Origin: Puniceicoccaceae bacterium
Lineage (GTDB): Bacteria > Verrucomicrobiota > Verrucomicrobiia > Opitutales > JAFGAQ01
Direction: 5' to 3'
Assembly (NCBI GenBank): GCA_040224245.1
Contig: JBEGIR010000071.1
Location: 1 to 64,000 of the forward strand
Length of the DNA: 64,000 bases
Position 1 is the first letter of the stretch. Each line of letters opens with the position of its first letter. Below the pieces are notes generated by a model, which was not told where the DNA came from, searched no databases, and saw only the letters and a list, made by a program, of their open reading frames with translations. Shown here piece after piece: positions 52,284-62,147 of the stretch. A program made the translations under genes and the position numbers.

Positions 52284-53152
52284 CAAACGAGCATTCCCAC
52301 ACTCCCGCTCTGCTCATCCTTGGCTGCGGTTATCTCGGTCGTGAAGTGGTCCACCTCGCACTGAAAGCGGGATTTGCCGTCGATACGCTGACTCGCAATA
52401 CCCAAACCGCTGCTGACCTGAAACAGGCAGGGGTGCGTCACTCCCTGCAGGCAGAGCTTCACGATAGTTTCTGGCACTCTGCAATCGATCCGGCAACCTA
52501 TCAGGCAATCTACATCACCGTTGGTTCCTCCGAAAGCACACCGGAGGGGTATCGCAAGTCCTACCTTGACGGCCTACAGTCCGTAATCACCTGGGCACAG
52601 GACTGCTCGACCCATTTGATCTATACCAGCAGCATTTCAGTCTACGGATCATCGAAGGGTCAATGGATTGACGAGTCCACGCTGCCCAAGCCCCGCGATT
52701 GGCGCGGTCACACCTTGCTCGAGTCTGAGCAACTGCTTTTAAACAGCCACGCCCAGCACAGCACCATCCTTCGACTGGGAGGAATCTACGGCCCCGGGCG
52801 TGATCGCTTCCTTCGCAGTGGCAAGGCTTCAAGCTCCCCCGCCTACTACCTCAATCTCATTCATGTGAGCGATGCGGCCAATGCGCTGTTGCGGGTTGCG
52901 CAGTTTTCAACACAAGCAAAGGGAATCTACAATCTCACTGACAATCATCCCTTTTTTCGTCAGGATCTTGATGCATTCGTCCTGGAGCATGGACTCGTCA
53001 CCACGGAGCAGAGTCCACAATCTGTGGGACACCGACGCAAATCTCCTGCCAATCGACGCATCCGTTCAACCCAAATTCAGGAGTTGCTGTCCTGGCAGCC
53101 GCAATACCGCTCCGTATTTGCCTTTCTTCGTCCAGACGTTTCCGATGCGTGA
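52280..53152 (+). CDS. NAD-dependent epimerase/dehydratase-like protein
   Basis: An SDR-type Rossmann protein of 290 residues. It starts with ALLILGCGYLGREVV (GxGxxG), has IYTSSISVYGSSKGQWIDE (the Ser-Tyr region) and a later RLGGIYGPGRDR. The usual YxxxK active-site pair is not clear, since the sequence reads HTLLESEQLL. It resembles YeeZ-like atypical epimerases. The start is GTG, overlapping the ribF stop (GTGA). It ends 163 nt before the GT4 gene. Confidence 0.82.
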   Translation: MTNEHSHTPALLILGCGYLGREVVHLALKAGFAVDTLTRNTQTAADLKQAGVRHSLQAELHDSFWHSAIDPATYQAIYITVGSSESTPEGYRKSYLDGLQSVITWAQDCSTHLIYTSSISVYGSSKGQWIDESTLPKPRDWRGHTLLESEQLLLNSHAQHSTILRLGGIYGPGRDRFLRSGKASSSPAYYLNLIHVSDAANALLRVAQFSTQAKGIYNLTDNHPFFRQDLDAFVLEHGLVTTEQSPQSVGHRRKSPANRRIRSTQIQELLSWQPQYRSVFAFLRPDVSDA

Positions 53153-53315
53153 ATGAGCGGCTTTCCACTCTGCTCACGATTCTTCAAGCTGGGTTTGCCC
53201 CCCAACCCTGCCCCCTGCAATCGGTATCCCCCGGGATTTTCAGAATCAGGTTGAAGCCATGCTCAACGTGCCTAAGGTTTTCACTACCTTTGCCATTGCA
53301 CGGAACGCTTGCATC

Positions 53316-54578
53316 ATGCCGAAAAACATTGGATTCATTTCTACCCGATTTGCCGGTACCGACGGAGTCTCACTCGAAAGCGCCAAATGGGCCGAAATCC
53401 TATGGGATGACCGCCACGTCAGCTTCTGGTACAGTGGACAGGGTGATCGCGACCCTTCCATCAGTCACTGTGTTCCCGAGGCCTTCTTCGGGCATCCCGA
53501 AAATGCATGGATCAATGAACGCATCTGGGGACGGACAAGGAGAGACCGCCAACTCTCCCAACGCATCTACGACTATGCACAATACCTCAAAAGCACGCTC
53601 TACGATTTTCGTGAAACCTTCGCGCTCAACATCGTCATTCCCCAAAACATTCTGGCCATTCCCATGCACGTGCCACTCGGCATTGCAATGACGGAATTTC
53701 TCGCCGAAACACAGATTCCTGCCATCGCCCACCACCACGATTTTTACTGGGAACGCACCCGATTCTCAGTCGGGGCCATCAAGGACTACCTCGACATGGC
53801 ATTCCCCTGTGTCCTGCCCAACATGCGGCATGTGGTCATCAATCAGGCCGCACAGGAGCAGCTCTCCCTGCGCAAGGGTGTACCCGCAACCCTCGTGCCC
53901 AATGTCTTTGATTTTGAGAATCCACCACCCGGGATTGACGATTACTCGCGCAACCTGCGTGAGGAAATCGGCCTGACCCCCGATGACATTTTCATACTCC
54001 AACCCACCCGCATCGTTCCCCGCAAGGGCATCGAACACGCCATCAAGCTTGTCGGTGCACTCCACAATCCCCGTTGCAAGCTCGTGATTTCACATGAGGC
54101 GGGTGATGAGGGTCTCGAATATCGCAATCAGCTCGTTCAACTGGCCAAAGATGAAAAAGTGGAACTCATTTTCATCGATCATCTCATCAGTGAGGTGCGT
54201 CAGACCGATATCGACGGAAATAAAAAATACACTCTCTGGGATCTCTATCCCCACGCCGATCTCGTGACCTACCCAAGTACCTACGAGGGCTTTGGTAACG
54301 CTTTGCTGGAAGCGATCTATTTTAAAATTCCAGTCGTTATCAACCGCTATTCCATTTTCATTCAGGATATTGAACCCAAGGGATTCAATCTCTGTGTGAT
54401 GGATGGTTTTGTTACGGATGCAGTCGTGCGCAAGGTCAATCAGGCACTCTTCGATGCCGATGCACGAAAGTCCATGGTGGATCACAACTACAAGGTGGCA
54501 AAGCGTCACTACTCCTATGCCCTTGTGCGCCGCCTGCTGCGCACTACCCTGAGCACCCTTACCGGAGTCGGATCATGA
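53316..54578 (+). CDS. Family 4 glycosyltransferase, possibly (mannosyl)glucosylglycerate-type
   Basis: From the ATG at 53316 a 420-residue GT-B enzyme starts with NIGFISTRFAGTDGVSLESAKW. It has the IAHHHDFYWERTRF segment, the LVPNVFDFENPP linker, QPTRIVPRKGIEHAIKLV and the GT4 E-x7-E motif in YPSTYEGFGNALLEAIYF. The 'GTDGVSLE' and 'HHHDFYWER' segments are those of a GT4 subgroup that includes osmolyte (glycosylglycerate) synthases. It is coupled by ATGA to a GH13_18 phosphorylase, which supports an osmolyte or glycerate-glycoside role. The donor is not proven. Confidence 0.83.
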   Translation: MPKNIGFISTRFAGTDGVSLESAKWAEILWDDRHVSFWYSGQGDRDPSISHCVPEAFFGHPENAWINERIWGRTRRDRQLSQRIYDYAQYLKSTLYDFRETFALNIVIPQNILAIPMHVPLGIAMTEFLAETQIPAIAHHHDFYWERTRFSVGAIKDYLDMAFPCVLPNMRHVVINQAAQEQLSLRKGVPATLVPNVFDFENPPPGIDDYSRNLREEIGLTPDDIFILQPTRIVPRKGIEHAIKLVGALHNPRCKLVISHEAGDEGLEYRNQLVQLAKDEKVELIFIDHLISEVRQTDIDGNKKYTLWDLYPHADLVTYPSTYEGFGNALLEAIYFKIPVVINRYSIFIQDIEPKGFNLCVMDGFVTDAVVRKVNQALFDADARKSMVDHNYKVAKRHYSYALVRRLLRTTLSTLTGVGS

Positions 54579-56316
54579 TCAAACCCGTATCACGCTACGA
54601 AATCAACCGCATCAAGCGTCGCTTCATCACCCTCTACGGAGAACGTGCCTCCGAGCGTCTCATTGAGCGTTTTATCCAGTTGATCGGACGCTACGGAGTC
54701 GGACTGCAACCCGAACCTCTTGTGACGCGATGGAGCGAAAAGGACGCCATCCTTATCAGCTACGGTGACAGTATTCTCGAAAACGATGTGCCCCCGCTCC
54801 AGGCTTTGAAACGGTTCTGTGACCGATACCTCAAACGCCGCTTCAGCTGCGTTCACATCCTTCCCTTCTACCCTGGTCTTCGGATGACGGATTTTCCGTG
54901 ATCGACTACCGTCAGGTCCATGAGGAACTTGGGGACTGGGATGATGTGCAATCCCTGGGAGAGCATTTCGATCTGATGTTTGATCTCGTGCTGAACCATT
55001 GCTCCGCTCGAAGTGCGTGGTTTCAGGATTTTATCGACGGAATACAACCTGCCCGCCACTACTTTCTCGAGATTGACCCCAAAACCGACCTCACCGCCGT
55101 TGTTCGACCCCGCACATCTCCCGTGCTGACTCCTTTCAAGACGCGCGACGGAGAGGCACATGTCTGGACAACCTTCAGTGCGGATCAGGTTGATCTCAAC
55201 TGGCAAAATCCGGACTTGCTGTTCGAGTTTCTCGACATCCTGTTCCTCTACCTTTCGAAAGGAGTGCACTACCTGCGCTTCGATGCGGTGGCCTTTCTCT
55301 GGAAAGAAATCGGAACGCGATGCATTCACCTTCCCCAAACCCACGAGATCGTTAAACTGCTCAGGGATATCCTTGAAATCGTGGCACCACGTGCCGTGAT
55401 CATTACCGAAACCAACGTACCACAATCCGAAAACTACAGCTACTTCGGCGATGGTGATGAAGCCCACATGGTCTATCAGTTCAGCCTGCCTCCTCTGTTG
55501 CTTTACAGTCTGTTGTTTGGGGATTCCACCCATCTCACTCAATGGGCGCTGCGCATCCCGAAATTACCTAGCGGCTGCACCTTTTTTAATTTTGCAGCCA
55601 GTCATGACGGCATCGGATTGCGTCCAACCGAGGGCATGCTCAGCTCGGACGAACGCAAACGGTTGATTGAGGTCGTGGAATCCAAGGGAGGAAAGGTTTC
55701 CTGGAAATCCAACCCCGATGGCAGCCAGAGTCCCTACGAGATGAACATCACCTATTATTCAGCCTTGAGTGATGATTCAGCCGATCAGGGAATCGCCCGC
55801 TTTCTCTGTTCCCAATCCATTGTTCTCGTGCTCAAGGGCATCCCGGGTATCTATATTCACAGTTTGCTTGGAACGCAAAATGATACCGAATTGTTTGAAC
55901 AAACCGGTCAGAACCGCTCGATCCATCGAAAAAAATGGAACCGGGATCAACTCAATCAACACCTCGCAGACGCACACGATCCTCAATCCAAAATCTTTCG
56001 CCGCATGCTTGAAATGCTCAAAGTGCGCTCGCGAGTTACAGCCTTTCACCCCGACGCCAAGCAGATCGTATACGATCTCGGTAAGTCCGTTTTTGGCCTC
56101 GAACGTCAGTCCTCAGACGGTTCTGAGAGGGTGCTCTGTCTGCACAATCTTACCGAGCAGTTGGTCAACCTTCCCGATATTGCCGCAGAGGATTCTTCGT
56201 TTAGCCGGGGTTCCGTTTTTGTTGATCTGCTCACAAACCAGAATTTCCGGGCAAAATCAGGTAAATTCTCCCTCAAACCCTATCAGGTCGTCTGGCTGAG
56301 AATGCCTTCTTCATGA
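54575..56316 (+). pseudogene. GH13_18 sugar phosphorylase, frameshifted near 54875
   Basis: Two frames together encode one sucrose/glucosylglycerate phosphorylase-type enzyme of about 580 residues. The first (54575-54901) ends after HILPFYPG; the second reads SSDDGFSVIDYRQVHEELGDW from 54877. The frame change is at 54875-54877, so one base is missing in CCTGGTCTTCG. All later catalytic residues are intact: nucleophile D129 (RFDAVAFLWKE) and acid/base E171 (ITETNVP) in second-frame numbering, and ASHDG at 234-238. Joined by a -1 shift, the protein would be complete. It is either a fresh pseudogene, a sequence error or, less likely, a programmed frameshift (no classic slippery heptamer is present). 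Confidence 0.87.
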
Positions 56317-56344
56317 GCTGCAGTCTTGCCTGCACGAGCCACTC

Positions 56345-58732
56345 TCAAGGATACAGCTGCAGCACGTCAATCGTTTCTCCAGGCAACAGCGGTGCCGCTG
56401 AATCGCTCACCCAGAGCGGATGATGATCCCGGTAGTGAGGCGAGAGAAAGTGCCCGCTCTGCCCACCTGGCATGGTGAATCTTGCCTTTTCTTCCTGACC
56501 AGGACTCACGACCATTCGCAACGATGGTCCATGTGATCGCGTTTGCGCATTGGGGCTGTATCGGTCTCCGTCCATCGGGGTTTTCGTCATATTCAGCCAT
56601 CCTCCCAACAAGGGAATTCCACTGGCCAATGGATGCTGCATGCGCAGCTCATTGAGTCTGCCGTGAGTTGCCTTTTCGAGGGAGCCATAGCTTGCTTCAA
56701 GTTGCTTCACAACAGTCCGCATCACATCCACCAGCTCTGCATCCCAATCTTCAAAGTCCTCATTGACCAAATGTTCAGGTTGCTCCGAAACCAATAACCA
56801 AAGTGCTTCATCAATGCTCAGGTCAGTTACCCGAAATTGCGGATCCAGTGCCTTGAGCGGAGCCAGAATACGGTCAAACACACACTTGCGCGTCTGTTCA
56901 TAAAAACCTCGAACCAACGCATATGCCGAACTGTCGATCGATGCCTCCCCACTCCACTCGCGAAGCACGGGTTCCACCGATGCGCGCAATGCCTCTGGCA
57001 TTTTCGGGATCAACATCTCAGCAAGCTCATACCACCGCTCCAGGTGTGCCGCTGAGTTGCTCAGCTGCAGTTCGTGCATGTCTCTCTCGTCCGCAGAATG
57101 CATGCGCTCCAATGCCTGCTTGATGATCCATCCTCTCGCCTGGTCCGAAGCCCTTCCATCTCCAAGCTTGGCAAAGGCTTCGCCGCCCACTGCACGATTG
57201 TTCGCATTCCACACGCGTCCCTTTGGCGGATTGATGATCGAAGGATAGGCATCGGCAGGCAGGCGACCTTTCCACTTCCATTTGGAATCATTCGAAGACT
57301 GCGGAAGAAACCCATCATAGCCTTCCCGCTCCGGAATCCACCCAACGGCAGTCCAACCAATGGAGCCATGATGGTCTGCTGCAATCAGGTTTTGCACTGG
57401 CATGTTTTGACGTTGTGCAATCGCAAAAAGTTCCTCAACAGAGTCCGCACTATCCACATCCTTCATCGCCAGATTGAAATTATCCGGCATCAATCCCGAC
57501 CAGAGCAATGCATAGGGATTACCGGAACTATCACGACCGACGAGCGGACCATAGTCCGTCATGAATACTTCCTGGATTTCATCGCTGCCATCGCGCATTC
57601 GGATCCGCTCTTCAATCCTTCGAATCGCGCTGCTTCCCTTTGGGGTCAAATAAGAGTTTTCCTGTTCCGGATCCGGAATCAGGCGTACGAGATCTTCGGT
57701 ATCCGCCACTGCTACAGTCATGCTCCACGCCACTCGCGTATTGGAACCGATCACCACCAGCGGAAGTCCTGGAATCGTTACACCCAGCAGTCGAACAGGT
57801 TTTCCTCTATCACTTTCATATTGATAATCAACACGATACCAAATATTCGGCACACGCAGATTCAGGTGCGGATCACCCGCAAGCAATGCACCTCCCTGCG
57901 CTGAAAATCGATCTGCTACCGCCCAGGCATTGGAACCTTGGAGTTCTTTGCTCTCATTCGCTCGCAATGTGCTCGGCAATGTGCTCGGCAATGTTGCAGT
58001 TCCGCTCAGCTCAAGCGGCCTCCCGTTGAAAGTCCAATGCTCTGATGATGGAATTGGGAATATGGGAAATGTGGACCCATCAATCGCCGCTTGCCATCGC
58101 GTGCTGTTGCGACAGAGAAACTCAAACACCGGTTTTGAATAATGTTCGGAAACCAGTGCAATACTGCGGGCAGTACGAGCGTCTCCACCTTCCAGATCGA
58201 GATACATGCTGTAGGCCACGAGCAGACAATCCACCGGTTGCCACTCGACTGGCCGGCGTGCAAGCAATCCATACTCCCATGGTCGCACCCGTAGCGAATC
58301 TAATCCCTGATTCACACCAGCCGTATATTTTTCCAACAATTCCCGCTCGTCAGAAGATAACTCGGAATACACCTTCTCCGCTAAGTAGCGAAATCGAAAT
58401 TGCCGCAGGTAACGGTCGAAATCGAGCGTACCCGGAAGCAGTTCGCTCAATTCCCCGGCAGCACTGCGCCGAAGCAAATCCATTTGAAAATAACGTTCTT
58501 GAGCATGGAGAAACCCCATCGCCACATAGGCATCCGTGCGCGATGCCGCCCGAATCGTAGGAACTCCCAACTCATCCCGCTCAATGCGCACGTTGTCCCT
58601 CAATGCAGGAATTTGAACCGAACCCGAACGTTGGGGAAGACTTCCAGTAAGCAGCAATCCGACAGCCACAACGACTGCAGCTGCCATTCCAATCCCTCCA
58701 ACGGCAATCCACCGAATCCATCGTTTGCTCAT
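56345..58732 (-). CDS. Penicillin acylase-family N-terminal nucleophile hydrolase
   Basis: A 795-residue secreted amidase precursor. A signal-anchor helix lies at about 8-30. The alpha chain follows to the autocleavage site before the nucleophile Ser in LQGSNAWAV (S267), then the beta chain with GDPHLNLRVPNIWYRV, an LPLVVIGSNTRVAWSMT strand, and a C-terminal HPLASGIPLLGGWLN region. The family cleaves acyl amides, including quorum-sensing acyl-homoserine lactones in some members. A TLPS-TLPS duplication sits just before the nucleophile. The upstream frame to 58774 lacks homology. Monocistronic, divergent from the PAD gene. Confidence 0.92.
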   Translation of the reverse strand: MSKRWIRWIAVGGIGMAAAVVVAVGLLLTGSLPQRSGSVQIPALRDNVRIERDELGVPTIRAASRTDAYVAMGFLHAQERYFQMDLLRRSAAGELSELLPGTLDFDRYLRQFRFRYLAEKVYSELSSDERELLEKYTAGVNQGLDSLRVRPWEYGLLARRPVEWQPVDCLLVAYSMYLDLEGGDARTARSIALVSEHYSKPVFEFLCRNSTRWQAAIDGSTFPIFPIPSSEHWTFNGRPLELSGTATLPSTLPSTLRANESKELQGSNAWAVADRFSAQGGALLAGDPHLNLRVPNIWYRVDYQYESDRGKPVRLLGVTIPGLPLVVIGSNTRVAWSMTVAVADTEDLVRLIPDPEQENSYLTPKGSSAIRRIEERIRMRDGSDEIQEVFMTDYGPLVGRDSSGNPYALLWSGLMPDNFNLAMKDVDSADSVEELFAIAQRQNMPVQNLIAADHHGSIGWTAVGWIPEREGYDGFLPQSSNDSKWKWKGRLPADAYPSIINPPKGRVWNANNRAVGGEAFAKLGDGRASDQARGWIIKQALERMHSADERDMHELQLSNSAAHLERWYELAEMLIPKMPEALRASVEPVLREWSGEASIDSSAYALVRGFYEQTRKCVFDRILAPLKALDPQFRVTDLSIDEALWLLVSEQPEHLVNEDFEDWDAELVDVMRTVVKQLEASYGSLEKATHGRLNELRMQHPLASGIPLLGGWLNMTKTPMDGDRYSPNAQTRSHGPSLRMVVSPGQEEKARFTMPGGQSGHFLSPHYRDHHPLWVSDSAAPLLPGETIDVLQLYP
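57964..57994. repeat. Short tandem repeat inside the acylase gene
   Basis: Unit GCAATGTGCTCG (12 bp) occurs twice in tandem (57964-57987), followed by a partial third unit. It encodes a duplicated Thr-Leu-Pro-Ser in the spacer before the nucleophile serine. In-frame, so it changes spacer length without breaking the gene. Confidence 0.75.
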
Positions 58733-59027
58733 CCTGTCACTCCATCCGTTGGCAGACACTGAAGCAAGTCTCAAGGCTCCGTCAATTCATGCTCTCAGCT
58801 TGCCCGGGTTCTTGAACTGCAGCTGATAGCAAATTCCCCCGGTTGCGCTTCAAGTGAACTTACACATGCAAATCGGAACAGATGGTTTCCCTTGACGCAT
58901 AACATCCATGCGACAGATTCATAGCCATGATCTTCAAGGTCTGATCCGCTCAATCTCAACAACAAAATTTCCACCGATTGTTCGGTTGCACTGAATTGAC
59001 CACGGACGGTGAAATCCCCCTGCCCCT

Positions 59028-60731
59028 ATGCAATCAAAATCTTCGCCGACCCGATTCTCTATCCGGAGCATTTCACTCCAATCCCTATTAATATGGATCT
59101 TGGTCATGCTCTGCATCGCGATCCTGCTCCGTCTACCGTCCAACTCTCCGGAATCCGATCAGTTCCCACTTTCCGAAAGCTCAACAGATACACCTCATTC
59201 CTCCGCTTCGAGTGGCTTGCTGTCCGAGCTGATGCAGGCCAATCACACAACCTTCTTTTCCCCAACGCCTCCCCCCCAACAACCCGTTCTGTCGCTTCCG
59301 TGGGAAACAAGCCGATACGTTTTGGTGCAGCTCTCACTTCAGAACCTGCTGGCAGAGCCTGGCCTGTTTCAGGTCTACCATCAGTTTCTGTCGTCAGTGC
59401 TTCCCCACATCGAGGTCATGGCCCTCTTTCATCGCTCAGAGTACAAACAGATTCCGGCTTTTCTACAAGCGATGCAGGACAAAATGCATGACCCATCTCT
59501 GCTGGATCGTCTGGTTTGGGTCCCCTCCGATACCCAATCCATCTGGGTCAGAGATTATGGTCCCCAGTTTGCACACAACCGCAGCAATCAGTTGGTGGTA
59601 TATGACAATTCATTCCGGGACCCCCGTACTGAAATCTCAAATCTGCTCAGCTTGGAAGCAAGCCGGAAAGCCGAAGGCCAACATCCTCTCAGTTCGACGT
59701 TTTATTCCGAAATCGAACGTCTCCGTGGTGATGACATGGCTCCCAGTGTTGTCGCAACCTTTCTCAACCTCTACCATGAGGACCCCGTCTTGCTTGTTCG
59801 CCCTCCTCTCGCCCTGCTGGGAGGGGATTTGATACCCATCCGTTCGAAAGAGGTGATTGTCTCGCAGTCAACGCTCGAAAGCAATGGCGGGCGCGCTGAT
59901 CTTCTGGTTCGCCTGATGCGCCGCTACTACGGCATCGACAAAGTACACTTCCTCTCGCACCTGCCCGGCAATACCATCAATCATCTCGATTTTATCCTGG
60001 CCCCGTTGGATGAGAATACGATCCTGATCGCCACCCCTCCGCCCGCACCTGCCGCCAACCGCATCTATCAACGTTTACTACACCGCGAAATCACACAAGT
60101 TCTGGAAAAGAACCGACGTTACCTCCAGAAGCATTTTCCAAGGCACAGACTGATTGAGGTTCCGCTCCCTCCACTCGCAGTCGATACCGATGCAAACATC
60201 ATGGAACGCTTGACGATTACACTGGTGCAAACTGTCGCCACACAAATGGGCCTCTCTCCCGATGAAGCATTCCAGTATGACAGTACCCGCCCCGATGTTC
60301 GTCGCCTGCATCCGGATCTATGGCAGAAAATTCGAGACGACACTGGCATCGATTCACTCTCAAATCTCCAGCAGTTATCCTTAGCCTGCCAGCACTACTT
60401 TGGGCAAAGTTCCGAACAAATCCTCAACCTCTATGTTGAAAATTTCGCCGTCTACCGCTCATACCTCAACGCATTGCAGGTGGTGAATCCAGATGGACAC
60501 GAACACCTGTTCATTCCCCGGTACCAGCCTCGTAGCGACGAAGAGCAGTCCCTGATTCCCGAACTCGAAAAACAGGTTCTCGCTGCATATCGGGAAGCAC
60601 GACCCAATGCATCCTTGCACTGGATCGATTGCGATCCGCTCATCGATGACCTCGGTGCCGTTCACTGTTTTGCATCGACGATTCCTGAAATCCGCAAACC
60701 TTCGCAACATGGCGCGACACGTCCCAGATAG
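59028..60731 (+). CDS. Membrane-anchored PAD/agmatine-deiminase-family protein
   Basis: A 567-residue protein with an N-terminal membrane helix (about 18-35) and a Ser/Pro-rich linker, so the catalytic domain is probably periplasmic. The PAD_porph/agmatine deiminase fold is shown by SIWVRDYGP (D176), LLGGDLIP, NHLDFIL (H319/D321) and the C-terminal GAVHCFAST with nucleophile C547. All triad positions are filled, so it should be an active guanidino-modifying enzyme acting on agmatine or peptidyl-arginine. It is longer than typical agmatine deiminase because of an insertion around 390-500. It overlaps the MFS gene by 23 nt. Confidence 0.85.
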   Translation: MQSKSSPTRFSIRSISLQSLLIWILVMLCIAILLRLPSNSPESDQFPLSESSTDTPHSSASSGLLSELMQANHTTFFSPTPPPQQPVLSLPWETSRYVLVQLSLQNLLAEPGLFQVYHQFLSSVLPHIEVMALFHRSEYKQIPAFLQAMQDKMHDPSLLDRLVWVPSDTQSIWVRDYGPQFAHNRSNQLVVYDNSFRDPRTEISNLLSLEASRKAEGQHPLSSTFYSEIERLRGDDMAPSVVATFLNLYHEDPVLLVRPPLALLGGDLIPIRSKEVIVSQSTLESNGGRADLLVRLMRRYYGIDKVHFLSHLPGNTINHLDFILAPLDENTILIATPPPAPAANRIYQRLLHREITQVLEKNRRYLQKHFPRHRLIEVPLPPLAVDTDANIMERLTITLVQTVATQMGLSPDEAFQYDSTRPDVRRLHPDLWQKIRDDTGIDSLSNLQQLSLACQHYFGQSSEQILNLYVENFAVYRSYLNALQVVNPDGHEHLFIPRYQPRSDEEQSLIPELEKQVLAAYREARPNASLHWIDCDPLIDDLGAVHCFASTIPEIRKPSQHGATRPR

Positions 60732-61905
60732 CATTCGCTTTCACCCCCTCGACTACGCAGCTGCTCTGGGTTTTGTCGTCTACGCAGCCAGCGTCACTGC
60801 GACGCCGATGTGCCTTGTCGCACTCAGCCATGAATTGGGTTTTTCAATCGGAGAGGGAGGATTGCTCGAATCCATGCGCAGCATCCTTGTCATCCTGACT
60901 CTGCTGCTCAGTGGGTTCATTGCCGCCCATTTTGGCAAAGCAAGAGCACTGGGCTGGAGCACGCTCGTGATCGCCTTTGCTATGGTAATCTATACCGCTA
61001 CCTATCATTTTTTTCCGCTCCTGCTGGCACTGGCACTGCTGGGAATCGGGGGTGGCGTCATCGAAGCCCTGCTCAATCCGCTCGTTGAAGAACTGCATCG
61101 AGGGGATTCAGGGCGCTACCTCAACCTTCTCAACGCCTTTTGGTCCGTCGGTGTGCTGATTAGCGTTCTGGTAGCCGGAGAGCTGCTGACGCAGGGGATT
61201 TCTTGGCGCTATTTCATGGGAGGACTCTCCTTACTGGGACTCGCAGCAGGATTGCTCTTTCTGCTTCTTCGCAACAGGGGAGCACCTCGCGTTCGCGTCC
61301 CGATGGTGGATGTTTTTGCGCACAAAACGGCATTGCTTCAGAACCCGCTGTTTTATGGATTTGCCGCAATGATGTTCATGGCGGGAGCAGCAGAAGGATC
61401 CATCATGTTCTGGAGCGCAAGTTTCATCCAACTTCACCATGGAGGGGCACCTCGCATCGCAGGATTTGGAGTCGCCTCCTTTTCTATCGGCATGATTCTG
61501 GGACGATTGTTTTGTGGTTGGTGGATTCGACAACACCACCTCAGGGCCGCGATACTCTATTGCGCAGTCATCGGTAGCTTGGTCGGGCTGGCATTGCCCT
61601 TCGTCGACCGCATCAGCAGTGTTTTGTTTGTGCTCTTCCTTGCCGGCCTCGCAACCGCCACCTTTTGGCCGAGCATTCAGGCCTACGCTGTGGATTGCAT
61701 GCCCAGCTCGGATTCAACTTCCTTATTCATCCTGCTCTCCTGCGGAGGCATCGCCGGATTTGGCTTTGCATCCGGAATCATCGGCCAATTGGTGGAACAC
61801 TTTGGTTTTACGACAGCACTGCTGGCCATTCCCGCCTTCTTTGCACTGCTTGCACTCATGGTGTGGGCAAAGCCCCACAATGCCCGAACTTCCAATACTC
61901 CCTAA
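60709..61905 (+). CDS. Major facilitator superfamily transporter
   Basis: From the ATG at 60709 a 398-residue, 12-helix membrane protein of the MFS. The loop between helices 2 and 3 has AAHFGKARALGWS in place of a strict G-x-x-x-D-R-x-G-R-R. The gene overlaps the PAD-type deiminase by 23 nt, so the two are co-translated; export or uptake of a substrate or product of that enzyme is a reasonable but unproven guess. Resembles sugar/drug MFS proteins of unknown substrate. Confidence 0.88.
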   Translation: MARHVPDSIRFHPLDYAAALGFVVYAASVTATPMCLVALSHELGFSIGEGGLLESMRSILVILTLLLSGFIAAHFGKARALGWSTLVIAFAMVIYTATYHFFPLLLALALLGIGGGVIEALLNPLVEELHRGDSGRYLNLLNAFWSVGVLISVLVAGELLTQGISWRYFMGGLSLLGLAAGLLFLLLRNRGAPRVRVPMVDVFAHKTALLQNPLFYGFAAMMFMAGAAEGSIMFWSASFIQLHHGGAPRIAGFGVASFSIGMILGRLFCGWWIRQHHLRAAILYCAVIGSLVGLALPFVDRISSVLFVLFLAGLATATFWPSIQAYAVDCMPSSDSTSLFILLSCGGIAGFGFASGIIGQLVEHFGFTTALLAIPAFFALLALMVWAKPHNARTSNTP

Positions 61906-61955
61906 TCCCGCATCACGCCACACATTCCATCTGCGATTCCAATCCCATCTGCCAC

Positions 61956-62051
61956 ATGTCTGAAACTCTCACCGCTCTGGTCATCATTCTTGCACTGGCT
62001 TCCCTTGCAGCACTCGCCTCTCGCTCACTCGAACTGGGCACGCCATCTTGA
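61956..62051 (+). CDS. Possible 31-aa single-helix membrane peptide
   Basis: From ATG at 61956 the frame encodes a short acidic start (MSETLT), a hydrophobic helix (ALVIILALASLAALA) and a polar tail ending GTPS. Fifty nucleotides after the MFS gene. No ribosome-binding site stands out; plausible but unsupported beyond its helix. Confidence 0.3.
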   Translation: MSETLTALVIILALASLAALASRSLELGTPS

Positions 62052-62147
62052 AGTCAGAGCACACATACCAATAGTAATAGAACACACCAACGATTCCAAA
62101 ATTTATCACTTACACTTCTGGAACATAGCTGTCTGAGTGCTCCACTG

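Noticed and set aside
54860-54905. Programmed -1 frameshift site in the phosphorylase
   Set aside because: The sequence CCTGGTCTTCG has no slippery heptamer and no obvious downstream structure; a one-base deletion or error is simpler.
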